Assembly (NCBI RefSeq): GCF_018736145.1
Contig: NZ_CP059997.1
Span: 6,199,501 to 6,263,500 of the forward strand
Source: Amycolatopsis sp. CA-230715
GTDB lineage: Bacteria > Actinomycetota > Actinomycetes > Mycobacteriales > Pseudonocardiaceae
DNA length: 64,000 nt
Direction: 5' to 3'
This document shows, piece after piece, positions 16,178 to 23,023 of the stretch (within the stretch, counting starts at the first letter, position 1; each line of letters starts with the position of its first letter). The position numbers and the translations under genes were made by a program. The notes beneath the pieces are model-generated. The model had not been told where the DNA came from, made no database searches, and saw only the letters and a program-made list of their open reading frames with translations.

Positions 16178-17166
16178 AGCCGACGACCGTGAAACTCTGT
16201 GCGGGCGCGGGGATCGCGGCCGCGCTCGCCCCGCTCGCCGCGGGTTTCACCCTCCAGCGGCGGGCGACGCGGCGCGACGACGAGAAGTACCCGGGTATCG
16301 GCGAACGGGTCGACGTCGGCGGCTACCGGCTGCACGTCCACACCGCCGGGCTGGACAACGAAGGCCCAACCGTGCTGTTCGAGGCCGGGATGTCGTGTTC
16401 GCTGGAGGTGTGGGCGTGGGTGCAGGATGAGATCGCGCGGGACACTCCGACGGTCTCCTACGACCGGGCGGGGCTCGGCAGGAGTGACCGCGGCCCTCGG
16501 CCGCGCACGGCCGAGGACATGCGCGCGGAACTGGACCAGGTGCTCGAGGCGGCGGGTACCAAGGGGCCGTACGTCCTGGTCGCGCATTCCTTCGGCGGCC
16601 TGCTGGTGCGCAAGTTCGCCCACGACCATCCCGACCGGGTCGCGGGCATGGTTCTCGTCGACTCCTCGCACCCCGAGCAGATGGTCCGGTCGGCGCGGCA
16701 GGCGCTCGGCCTGCCGCTGATGCGCTCGACGATCCAGAACGCGGTTTTGCTCGCGGCCGTCGGCATCAACCGGCTGTCCGACCGCTACATCGTGTCCGGG
16801 GTGGAGCACCTGCCCGAGCGCGTGCGGGAGGCGGCATGCGCGCGGATGCTGGCCCACCGGACCTGGAAGACCACGCTGCAGGAGCTGCGCGGCTGGCTCG
16901 ACACCGTCAACGACGAGGTGCGCGACACCACGCTTCCGGCGGACCTGCCGCTCGCGGTGGTCACCGCGGACGTGCCGAACCGCGCCGACCCGGTGCACGA
17001 CGAGCTGCAGGACGAGCTGGCCGCGTTGTCCGCCAACAGCAAGCGGCTGGTCGTCCCCGATTCGGACCACCTCGGGCTGGTGATGAAGGAGCGGTTCGCC
17101 AAGTACGTCACCGAGGCCGTCGCGGACGTCGTGCGGGCGGCGCGCACCGGCCGCCCCCTCGACTGA
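16174..17166 (+). CDS. Membrane-anchored alpha/beta hydrolase
   Basis: 330 residues. An N-terminal hydrophobic segment (LCAGAGIAAALAPLAAGF) should anchor it, with the hydrolase domain after it. The nucleophile elbow AHSFGG (Ser about 134), oxyanion-region motif LFEAGMSCSLEVW, and a late DSDHLG with the catalytic His define a complete alpha/beta hydrolase triad region. It is coupled to the ABC exporter by ATGA. Membrane-linked hydrolase-like proteins accompany HTTM-type proteins in linaridin clusters as I recall them; it could act as the leader peptidase or a modification partner. Substrate unknown. Confidence 0.85.
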   Translation: MKPTTVKLCAGAGIAAALAPLAAGFTLQRRATRRDDEKYPGIGERVDVGGYRLHVHTAGLDNEGPTVLFEAGMSCSLEVWAWVQDEIARDTPTVSYDRAGLGRSDRGPRPRTAEDMRAELDQVLEAAGTKGPYVLVAHSFGGLLVRKFAHDHPDRVAGMVLVDSSHPEQMVRSARQALGLPLMRSTIQNAVLLAAVGINRLSDRYIVSGVEHLPERVREAACARMLAHRTWKTTLQELRGWLDTVNDEVRDTTLPADLPLAVVTADVPNRADPVHDELQDELAALSANSKRLVVPDSDHLGLVMKERFAKYVTEAVADVVRAARTGRPLD

Positions 17167-17200
17167 ACGGACGCAGGCAGCAGACTGGACGGAGTGGATG

Positions 17201-17743
17201 ATGAGCGATTCCCGCCGGGCACGGGTGGCCCGGATCGTGATGGGCGGCTTCCTCGGCTCGTGGTTCGCCGCGACCCTGCTGAGCCAGGACCCGTTCCGCA
17301 AGTTCCCCGGCGCCCGGCGCTACGACCCGACCGGCGCGGCGATCCCGGACTGGCGGTTCTTCGCGCCGAGACCGGGTATGCACGACTACCACCTGCTCGT
17401 CCGCGATGAGCTGCCCGACGGTTCGGTGACCGACTGGCGCGAGGTGCTGCCGGTCGAGCAGCGCGCGCCGCGGCACTTCTTCTGGTACGCCAACCGCCGC
17501 GCGGAGAAGGTGGTCGCCGACTCGGTCGTCGGCATCGTGGGGTTCACCAAGGAGGAGGGGCGGAAGAAGGAGGACATCCAGCTTTCGGTCTCCTATCTCA
17601 CGATCCTCAACTACATGACCTACCAGGAGGAACACCACAACGACGCGAAGCGGACCCAGTTCCTGATCGCGGCTTCGGCCGGCTACGACGAATCCGAGGA
17701 GCCGCTGATGCTGTTCCTGTCCAACCTGCACCCGCTTCCGTGA
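17201..17743 (+). CDS. Membrane-anchored protein of unknown function in RiPP-like operon
   Basis: 180 residues. A basic start and one hydrophobic segment (IVMGGFLGSWFAATLLSQ) suggest a single N-terminal anchor. It continues with PDWRFFAPRPGMHDYHLLVRDE, a 'W-FF-P-P...D' pattern reminiscent of SdpA-like proteins that accompany HTTM partners. The C-terminal half contains ILNYMTYQEEHH. I prefer the second of two adjacent ATGs (17201) for RBS spacing; 17198 is possible. It sits 34 nt after the hydrolase gene and 14 nt before the LuxR gene. It is probably a partner of the HTTM protein. Confidence 0.72.
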   Translation: MSDSRRARVARIVMGGFLGSWFAATLLSQDPFRKFPGARRYDPTGAAIPDWRFFAPRPGMHDYHLLVRDELPDGSVTDWREVLPVEQRAPRHFFWYANRRAEKVVADSVVGIVGFTKEEGRKKEDIQLSVSYLTILNYMTYQEEHHNDAKRTQFLIAASAGYDESEEPLMLFLSNLHPLP

Positions 17744-17757
17744 GCGGGTAGCGCGCG

Positions 17758-18426
17758 ATGACCAGACTGGTCCTGGCAGGCTCGTTCACCGTCGATCCGG
17801 CCAACCTCGCGAAACTGCTGTCCGTGGCACCGGACATCGAAACGGTCGAGGTGGTCGGTTCGGTCGACCGGCTGTGCGAACTCGCGGAAGCCGGTAACCC
17901 GGTCTCCGCGCTGGTGTACGCCGATCTGTCCGAACCGGACATCGCGTCGGCCGCCCAGACCCTGGCCAGGCTCGACGACCGGCACAGCCTCATCGTGGTC
18001 GTCGAGTCCGCGACCGTCGCGAAGGTCCGCTCCACCCTTCGCGCCGGGGCGCGCGGCATCGTGCTGCCGGACAGCCCGGTCGAGGAACTGCTCACCGCGG
18101 TGCGCGCGGTGTCGGCGGGGCACCTGTTCGTGCCGGCGCCGTTCCTGGCTTCGCTGGGGGAGCGCCTTTTCACGCTCGCCCGGCGCGCCGCGGACGCCGG
18201 TGCCCGCCTTACCCCGCGCGAGGCCGAAGTGCTGCGGGTGATGGCGTTCGGGCACCCGAACTCGGAGATCGCCGAGCAGTTGTTCATCTCGGAGGCGACG
18301 GCACGCAGCCACGTGCTGAACATCCTGCGCAAGCTCTGCGCCCGCAACCGGACCGAGGCCGTCGCGATGGCCTACCGGGACGGTTTGCTTGCCGCGGAAG
18401 ACCTCCTGCCCACCGCGACGGAATGA
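17758..18426 (+). CDS. LuxR/NarL-type regulator, atypical receiver
   Basis: 222 residues: receiver-like half (about 1-120) and LuxR DNA-binding half with LTPREAEVLRVMAFGHPNSEIAEQLFISEATARSHVLNILRKL. An Asp occupies the phosphosite region (ALVYADLSEPD), but the N-terminal acidic pair is missing (LVLAGSFTVDPAN). The position of the usual conserved Lys after the last strand is Pro (IVLPDSP). Normal phosphorelay is therefore doubtful. Because it lies inside the RiPP-like operon it is the best candidate activator of the precursor promoters and their shared motifs. Confidence 0.88.
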   Translation: MTRLVLAGSFTVDPANLAKLLSVAPDIETVEVVGSVDRLCELAEAGNPVSALVYADLSEPDIASAAQTLARLDDRHSLIVVVESATVAKVRSTLRAGARGIVLPDSPVEELLTAVRAVSAGHLFVPAPFLASLGERLFTLARRAADAGARLTPREAEVLRVMAFGHPNSEIAEQLFISEATARSHVLNILRKLCARNRTEAVAMAYRDGLLAAEDLLPTATE

Positions 18427-18432
18427 GACGCC

Positions 18433-18831
18433 GTGCCCGATCGACGCCCCGAAGAACTGCCGCTGCTGGTGTTCGACGGCGACTGCGGTTTCTGCACCCG
18501 CGCGGTGCGGTGGCTGTTCGCCAAGGCGAAACCGGCCGCGGAGGCCATCCGGTACCAGCAGCTCGACCTGGCCGCCTACGACACGACCGCGGAGCGCGCC
18601 GGCCACGAGGTGCTGTGGATCCCGCTGGACGGCCCGATCAGCGGTGGCGCGGACGGGCTGGCCCGGTTGCTGCGGACCGCGAAGACGCGGCGCTGGCGGG
18701 TTGCGGGCCGGGTGCTCGGTGCCGTCCCGGTGCGCTGGTCCGCCCGCCCGGTCTACCGCGCCGTCGCGCGCAACCGCCATCGCCTGCCCGGCGGGACCGA
18801 GGCCTGCGCCATCCGGATCGTGTCCTCGTGA
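18433..18831 (+). CDS. DCC-family (DUF393) thiol-disulfide-like protein
   Basis: 132 residues starting GTG. The family hallmark LLVFDGDCGFC (about residues 11-21) contains a CGFC thioredoxin-like pair preceded by the DGDC motif. DCC proteins are often encoded beside or fused to HTTM proteins, and this operon has both. A redox role on the cysteine-containing precursor peptides (two Cys in precursors 1 and 2) would fit, but is inference. It is the last gene before a strong bidirectional hairpin. Confidence 0.85.
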   Translation: MPDRRPEELPLLVFDGDCGFCTRAVRWLFAKAKPAAEAIRYQQLDLAAYDTTAERAGHEVLWIPLDGPISGGADGLARLLRTAKTRRWRVAGRVLGAVPVRWSARPVYRAVARNRHRLPGGTEACAIRIVSS

Positions 18832-18849
18832 GGGAGCGCCCCCGAACAG

Positions 18850-18890
18850 CCGGCCGGTGTCCGTGACCCCCGTTTTCGGGCACCGGCCGG
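18850..18890. terminator. Bidirectional hairpin between convergent genes
   Basis: Outer arms CCGGCCGGTG (18850-18859) and CACCGGCCGG (18881-18890) with inner CCCCCG-tttt-CGGG pairing. It lies between the DCC gene and the convergent winged-helix gene. Confidence 0.7.
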
Positions 18891-18898
18891 TTTCCACC

Positions 18899-19228
18899 TC
18901 AGCTCGCATCGGATTTCTCCTCCGCCGTGCCGTTTCCGATGATCTGGTTCAGCGTGCTGACGTATTCGCGGTACGCGGCGCTCCCGGTTTCGGTGAGGCT
19001 GAACCAGGTGGTCGGCCGGTTCCGCGCCACGCCCTTGGTGACGTTGACGTAATCGGCGTTCTGCAGGACCGCGATGTGCTTGGACAGCAACGAATCGCTG
19101 ACCTCCACGGTTTCCTTCAAGTACCTGAAGTCCACTTCGTCCGTCACGGCCAGTACCGCCATCACCGAGAGCCGCACGGGGGAGTGGATGATGTCGTCCA
19201 GTTTGCGGCGCGGGTGGCCCCCGGTCAT
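18899..19228 (-). CDS. Winged-helix regulator (MarR/ArsR-like, HTH_34 type)
   Basis: 109 residues, a single winged-helix domain: DDIIHSPVRLSVMAVLA, VDFRYLKETVEVSDSLLSKHIAVLQNADYV and the wing VAR..PTTWFSLTETG. Such one-domain proteins commonly repress their own operon. Its start overlaps the stop of the preceding membrane protein gene (ATGA), giving a two-gene regulator/membrane protein operon. The 23-bp palindrome at 19701-19723, 45 nt before the operon start, is a likely binding site. Ligand unknown. Confidence 0.85.
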   Translation of the reverse strand: MTGGHPRRKLDDIIHSPVRLSVMAVLAVTDEVDFRYLKETVEVSDSLLSKHIAVLQNADYVNVTKGVARNRPTTWFSLTETGSAAYREYVSTLNQIIGNGTAEEKSDAS

Positions 19229-19656
19229 CGCTTGCCGAGCACGACGGCGCCGGCGAAGCAGATCGCGGCGGGCACCACCCCGGGCAGCGCGGCCGCGAGT
19301 GTGCCCTGCTTCAGCACGAAGATGTCGAGCGCGATCACCGCGGCGCAGCTGAGGATGTACCCGGTCAGGAGCAGCTGTTCGATCCGCAGCACCCGGTGGC
19401 CCGAGGTGCTCGCCTTCTGGATGCCCGCGACGACGAAGGCGGCCACGATCGGGAACAGGAAAAGCAGGGAGTCGTACGGTTTGACGCTCGCCCTCGGCAC
19501 GCCGCCGACCACCGCGAAGAAGCCGAGCGTGAGGACCCCGAGCAACGCCACACTGGTCACGTAGAGCTTCTTGGTCCGCCCGACCTTGCTTTCCAGCTGC
19601 GAGATCCTGCTCGTGGCCGCGATGTGGTCGAGCGGGCCGTCCTCATTGACAGCCAT
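19225..19656 (-). CDS. Four-helix membrane protein co-transcribed with regulator
   Basis: 143 residues with an N-terminal soluble stretch (possible short coiled coil SRISQLESKVGRTKK) and four hydrophobic segments beginning near residues 33, 63, 92 and 117. GGAGAAAGG precedes the ATG at 19656. Small membrane proteins paired with winged-helix regulators of this type often act as sensors or anti-regulators. Function unknown. Being next to precursor genes, an immunity role is one option (inference). Confidence 0.75.
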   Translation of the reverse strand: MAVNEDGPLDHIAATSRISQLESKVGRTKKLYVTSVALLGVLTLGFFAVVGGVPRASVKPYDSLLFLFPIVAAFVVAGIQKASTSGHRVLRIEQLLLTGYILSCAAVIALDIFVLKQGTLAAALPGVVPAAICFAGAVVLGKR

Positions 19657-19700
19657 CGGATTCCTTTCTCCTGGAAGGGGAACCTGAACCACCATCCCAC

Positions 19701-19723
19701 ACACTTGAAGACTCTTCAAGTGT
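19701..19723. promoter_or_regulatory. 23-bp operator palindrome ACACTTGAAGA-C-TCTTCAAGTGT
   Basis: Perfect 11-nt arms around one central base, located between the divergent membrane protein/regulator operon (start 19656) and precursor 3 (start 19864). Size and symmetry suit a dimeric winged-helix repressor, most simply the product of 18899. Confidence 0.65.
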
Positions 19724-19739
19724 CCTGGTGGTGGCCACC

Positions 19740-19801
19740 CGGGCATACCCGTCCGGGCACATCCGCCCGCCGCCTCGCGAATCCGCGCATTGGTGGATGT
19801 T
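19740..19801 (+). promoter_or_regulatory. Upstream elements of precursor 3
   Basis: CGGGCATACCCGTC (19740-19753) is the 14-nt element also found upstream of lanK at 8186-8199 on the minus strand. TTGGTGGATGTT (19790-19801) is the element shared by all five precursor copies, ending 62 nt before the start codon. Confidence 0.55.
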
Positions 19802-19863
19802 CGGCCGCTGGGGCCATTCTAAATTCGTTGCGTAATTCCACTACGAGGGAAGAGGTAGCAGTC

Positions 19864-20121
19864 ATGAATCGCATAGAATTCGCCGTCGCGAAGCATGTTC
19901 CGGACACCGCGTCGGCCCACCCGCTGCTCGAGGTCACCGCCGAGCAGATGATCACCTGTACGCCGACGATCTTCTCGGCGTTCGGCATCGGCTACCTCGT
20001 CGGCAAGGCGTTCGGCCCCTCCGAGGAGTCCGAGCCCGGTGCGGCCGCGGCGTTCCACGACAACATCGCCACGATGACCGGTGGCGAGTTGATCCAGTTC
20101 CGCCGCGACTCGCTCGCCTGA
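19864..20121 (+). CDS. RiPP-like precursor peptide 3
   Basis: 85 residues of a second precursor subfamily. It begins MNRIEFAVAKHVPDTASAHP, shares the MNRIE start with precursors 1 and 2, then has EQMITCTPTIFSAFGIGYLVG, a hydrophobic Thr/Ser segment with one Cys. An acidic linker (PSEESEPG) and the tail MTGGELIQFRRDSLA follow; the tail matches MSVTELMQARRDA of precursor 1 in pattern. The CTPTI and LTPVL segments align and may mark the core start. GGGAAGAGG-like RBS precedes the ATG. It lies on the far side of the winged-helix operon from the modification genes and would have to be modified in trans. Confidence 0.7.
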   Translation: MNRIEFAVAKHVPDTASAHPLLEVTAEQMITCTPTIFSAFGIGYLVGKAFGPSEESEPGAAAAFHDNIATMTGGELIQFRRDSLA

Positions 20122-20134
20122 GCCACCTGAATGA

Positions 20135-20175
20135 GGAAGGTCGTCCCCGTGACCCCAGGGAACGGCCTTTCTTTT
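20135..20175 (+). terminator. Hairpin with T-tract after precursor 3
   Basis: GGAAGGTCGT and ACGGCCTTTC pair with two mismatches around a 17-nt loop, followed by TTTTG. It is the decayed sister of the terminator at 20896. Confidence 0.6.
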
Positions 20176-20271
20176 GTGATGTCGAGCTTGGCGAATTCTT
20201 GAATCAGTGGATGTGTGGTCGTCGGGATCGCTTCAGATTTGTCGGGTAATTCAATTCCGGGGGAGGAGTCG

Positions 20272-20427
20272 TGAATCGTGTGGAGTTCGCCGCCGCGAAG
20301 CAGATTTCCGACCCCGCGTAGGCAAGGCTTGCTCGTCGGAGGAGTCCGAGGCCGGTGCGACCGCGGCAACATCGCCACGATGGCCGGTGGCGAGTTGATC
20401 CAGTTCCGCCGCGACTCGCTCGCCTGA
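20272..20427 (+). pseudogene. Decayed copy of the precursor 3/4 gene
   Basis: A GTG start with good RBS (GGGGGAGGAG) gives MNRVEFAAAKQISDPA and then TAG at 20320. The middle of the gene, including the TCTPTI segment, is deleted. The tail is recognisable again: SSEESEAGA then GELIQFRRDSLA, ending TGA at 20425-20427. It lies between precursors 3 and 4 and keeps a diverged upstream element (TCAGTGGATGTG, 20204-20215). No functional peptide is expected. Confidence 0.8.
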
Positions 20428-20505
20428 GCTGCCCGTTCGAGGAAGGTCGCCCCCCGCGAGCGCTCGTGGCCGGGGGCTGCGCGGCGTTTTCCGAGCCTGG
20501 CCACT

Positions 20506-20567
20506 CGGGCATAGCCGTCCGGGCACATCCGCCCGCAGCCTCGCGAATCCGCACATTGGTGGATGTT
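20506..20567 (+). promoter_or_regulatory. Upstream elements of precursor 4
   Basis: CGGGCATAGCCGTC (20506-20519, one mismatch to the element at 19740) and TTGGTGGATGTT (20556-20567), which ends 61 nt before the start of precursor 4. Confidence 0.55.
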
Positions 20568-20628
20568 TGGCCGCGTGAGCCACTCTAAATTCGTTGTGTA
20601 ATTACAGTTTGAGGGAGAGGTAACACCC

Positions 20629-20883
20629 ATGAATCGCGTAGAACTCGCCGCCACGAAGCAGATTCCCGAAGCCACGTCGGCCCAGCCGATGCTCGAGGTC
20701 ACCCCGGAGCAGCCGATCACCTGCACGCCGACCATCTTCGCGGCGTTCGGCGCCGGCTACCTCGTCGGCAAGGCGTTCGGCCCCTCCGAGGAGTCCGAGC
20801 CCGGTGCGACCGCGGCGTTCCACGACATCGCCACCATGACCGGCGGCGAGCTGATCCAGTTCCGCCGCGACTCGCTCGCCTGA
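20629..20883 (+). CDS. RiPP-like precursor peptide 4
   Basis: 84 residues, close paralogue of precursor 3: MNRVELAATKQIPEATSAQP, then PITCTPTIFAAFGAGYLVG, KAFGPSEESEPGA and MTGGELIQFRRDSLA. Upstream region, gene and terminator are all duplicated relative to precursor 3. Most changes are in the leader, while the hydrophobic segment and tail are nearly unchanged, which suggests selection on those parts. A clean intrinsic terminator follows 12 nt after the stop, so the mRNA is probably monocistronic. Confidence 0.7.
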   Translation: MNRVELAATKQIPEATSAQPMLEVTPEQPITCTPTIFAAFGAGYLVGKAFGPSEESEPGATAAFHDIATMTGGELIQFRRDSLA

Positions 20884-20895
20884 GCCACCTGAATG

Positions 20896-20938
20896 AGGAA
20901 GGTCGTCCCCGTGACCCCCAGGGAACGACCTTCCTTTT
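20896..20938 (+). terminator. Intrinsic terminator after precursor 4
   Basis: Eleven-bp stem AGGAAGGTCGT / ACGACCTTCCT with an 18-nt loop, running into TTTT. The clearest rho-independent terminator in this part of the window. Confidence 0.82.
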
Positions 20939-21020
20939 CACGTGTGCCGGGAGTTGTACGAACGCCGGTTCCGCGGCTCTAGCTGGGACCAGTCCCCGGC
21001 CCGGTCGCCTAGCGTTGGCT

Positions 21021-21494
21021 ATGCCCATCGCCCTTCGACGGACTTTCCCGGTCGTGACCGCGCTGGTCGTGGCCGCCTGCTCGGCCCCGGCCGCACCGCC
21101 AGCTCCGGCACCGCCGTCCTCGACCGCGCCGCCTGGTACCACCACCGCCGCGGAATCGCCGTTCTGCACGGACCTGCGCGCATTGCAGGCGGGTGTCCTG
21201 GTCTACCGGGCGGACGTGCTCAAAGCCGCTCGCAGTGAGCAGCAACTGGATGTCGACGGGATGCGACGACGAGCCGGAGCCATCGCCAGCCTCGGCCAAT
21301 CGGTACTGGCACACGCGCCGCAAGCCATCTCCGAGCAGATCCACCACGTGCTCGACGCGATCGCCACCTCCGCCGACCGGATGGCCAAGCGCGGCGCACG
21401 GGTCCGCGATGTCTACGACCCTCTTTTCACCGACGCGGCCCGCCCCGCATTCGACACGGTGGACCACTACGACTGCACGGCCACCGGCGGGTGA
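21021..21494 (+). CDS. Small secreted lipoprotein
   Basis: 157 residues from the ATG at 21021. The N-terminus MPIALRRTFPVVTALVVAAC has a lipobox (VVAAC), and a Pro/Ala/Ser/Thr-rich linker (about 22-48) leads to an alpha-helical domain of about 110 residues with one Cys near each end (FCTDLRALQAG ... YDCTATGG). No family recognised; such helical lipoproteins are common in actinomycetes. A TTG two codons upstream is an alternative start. It ends just before a 48-bp palindrome. Confidence 0.75.
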   Translation: MPIALRRTFPVVTALVVAACSAPAAPPAPAPPSSTAPPGTTTAAESPFCTDLRALQAGVLVYRADVLKAARSEQQLDVDGMRRRAGAIASLGQSVLAHAPQAISEQIHHVLDAIATSADRMAKRGARVRDVYDPLFTDAARPAFDTVDHYDCTATGG

Positions 21495-21502
21495 CCGCGC
21501 AC

Positions 21503-21550
21503 CGCCCACCGTTCGATAGCGATTCCGGAATCGCTATCGAACGGTGGGCG
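21503..21550. terminator. 48-bp perfect palindrome
   Basis: Two perfect 24-nt arms without loop, reading CGCCCACCGTTCGATAGCGA-TTCC and its exact complement, starting 8 nt after the lipoprotein stop. It is far longer than a usual terminator stem and has no T-tract. As DNA it could extrude as a cruciform; as RNA it would be a long hairpin. Confidence 0.7.
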
Positions 21551-21673
21551 AGGCCGAGGAGCCGTTGGTGGTCGCGGTGGGATGCTCCATGCCGCGGTCA
21601 GCCGATGGGTTGGTAGTCGGTAACGGACGCGGTGAAGACGGCGACCTTTCGGTAGGACCGAGAGGGGAGCAGC

Positions 21674-23020
21674 GTGGCGTTGTTCGGTAGCAAGGAGAAC
21701 AAGGAGCTGGAAGGGCTGCAGCAGCAGCTCGCCGCGGCGAACGAGACTATCACCGAGTTGCGGGGATGGGTGAGCCAGCTTCGAGGTGCCGGGGTTCCCG
21801 AGATGGAGGCCGAGCTGCGGAATCTGCGCTCGGCGGTCGACCTCGCGAAGGAGGAACGTGCCGGGCTCGCCGCCTCGCAGCAGAAGTTGCGGGCCGAGGC
21901 GGACATGTGGCACCAGCGCGTGGTCGAGACGCGGGACGTGGCGTTGTTGCAAGAGGTCGGACTCTACGAATACGCCCATCCTCTGGATGACGCATTAGCG
22001 TACAAAGACGCGCTCAAAGAACTCAAGGAGCGGACGAAGGCGGCGGCCAAGAGCGATGCGGTGACGTGCCAGGTGGACTGGGCGGTGAACGGCTCGGTCA
22101 AGGAGGGGCAGAAGCTCGGCAGGGACATGGCCAAGCTGATGCTGCGGGCCTACAACGCCGAGGCCGACAACGCGGTGCGGGTGGTGAAGCCGCACACTCG
22201 CGAGTCGGTCAAGAACCGGTTGACGACCACACGGGACACCATCGGCAGGCTTGGCAAGCTGATGCGGATCGTGATTTCTCCGGACTATCACCGGCTTCGG
22301 CTGCGCGAAATCGACCTGACCGCGGACTATCTGATGAAGGTCGAAGTGGAGCGCGAGGCGGCGCGTGCCGAGCGTGACCGGCTTCGTGAGGAAGCCAAGG
22401 TGATCAAGGAACTCGAGCGGAAGCGCGCCAAACTGGAAAAGGAGCGTGCGCACTACGTTTCGTTGCTGGGCAAGCTGGAGTCCACAGGCGACGGCGAAGC
22501 GCTGGCCAAGGCTCAAGAGCAGTTGGCTTCGATCGACCAGGCGATCGCCGGGGTGGAGGAGCGTGCCGCGAACGTGCGGGTCGGCTATGTGTACGTCATT
22601 TCCAATATCGGCGCGTTCGGACCGAAGATGGTCAAGATCGGCATGACCCGTAGGCAGGAACCGATGGACCGGGTGCGGGAGCTCGGTGACGCCTCGGTGC
22701 CGTTCCGGTTCGACGTGCACGCCCTGATCTTCTCGAAGGACGCGGTCGCGTTGGAAACCGCTTTGCACCAACGGCTCGGTCACAAACGGGTCAATCGCGT
22801 CAACCAACGCCGCGAGTTCTTCTACGCCACGCCCGCGGAGGTCAAGGAGCTCCTCGTCGAACTGGGCGACGACCACGTGGTCGAATACAGTGACAGATCC
22901 GAAGCATTGGAATGGCGCGCTTCCCAGCCCAGGGGGTCCGGGTCGGCTCCGCTCGAACTGGCCGCGGTCGGGGCACAGGAAGATGCTGATGGTGACCTCT
23001 CGGATGACGGGAGGGAATGA
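21674..23020 (+). CDS. DUF4041/T5orf172-type protein with GIY-YIG-like C-terminus
   Basis: 448 residues. The N-terminal half is largely coiled coil (about 5-85 and 225-300, many Glu/Arg/Lys/Leu). Between them is a DUF4041-like segment (about 120-220). The C-terminal domain begins VRVGYVYVISNIGAFGPKMVKIGMTRRQEPMDRVRELGDASVPF, matching the T5orf172/GIY-YIG family found in phage and MGE proteins. Function is not established; some members are linked to phage DNA binding or host defence. The start has an upstream GGGGAGCAGCGTG. It is followed after 3 nt by the PH-domain gene. Confidence 0.82.
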   Translation: MALFGSKENKELEGLQQQLAAANETITELRGWVSQLRGAGVPEMEAELRNLRSAVDLAKEERAGLAASQQKLRAEADMWHQRVVETRDVALLQEVGLYEYAHPLDDALAYKDALKELKERTKAAAKSDAVTCQVDWAVNGSVKEGQKLGRDMAKLMLRAYNAEADNAVRVVKPHTRESVKNRLTTTRDTIGRLGKLMRIVISPDYHRLRLREIDLTADYLMKVEVEREAARAERDRLREEAKVIKELERKRAKLEKERAHYVSLLGKLESTGDGEALAKAQEQLASIDQAIAGVEERAANVRVGYVYVISNIGAFGPKMVKIGMTRRQEPMDRVRELGDASVPFRFDVHALIFSKDAVALETALHQRLGHKRVNRVNQRREFFYATPAEVKELLVELGDDHVVEYSDRSEALEWRASQPRGSGSAPLELAAVGAQEDADGDLSDDGRE

Positions 23021-23023
23021 CCG

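Larger units (their letters stand above)
19722..20938 (+). repeat. Tandem duplication of promoter-precursor-terminator units
   Basis: Two units (about 19722-20175 and 20490-20938) repeat in the same order: CGGGCATA-CCGTC element, TCGCGAATCCGC, TTGGTGGATGTT, CTAAATTCGTTG, precursor gene, and GAGCCACCTGAATGAGGAAG terminator. A third, shortened unit lies between them and carries the pseudogene. It shows local gene-family expansion and decay without any visible transposase. Confidence 0.8.
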
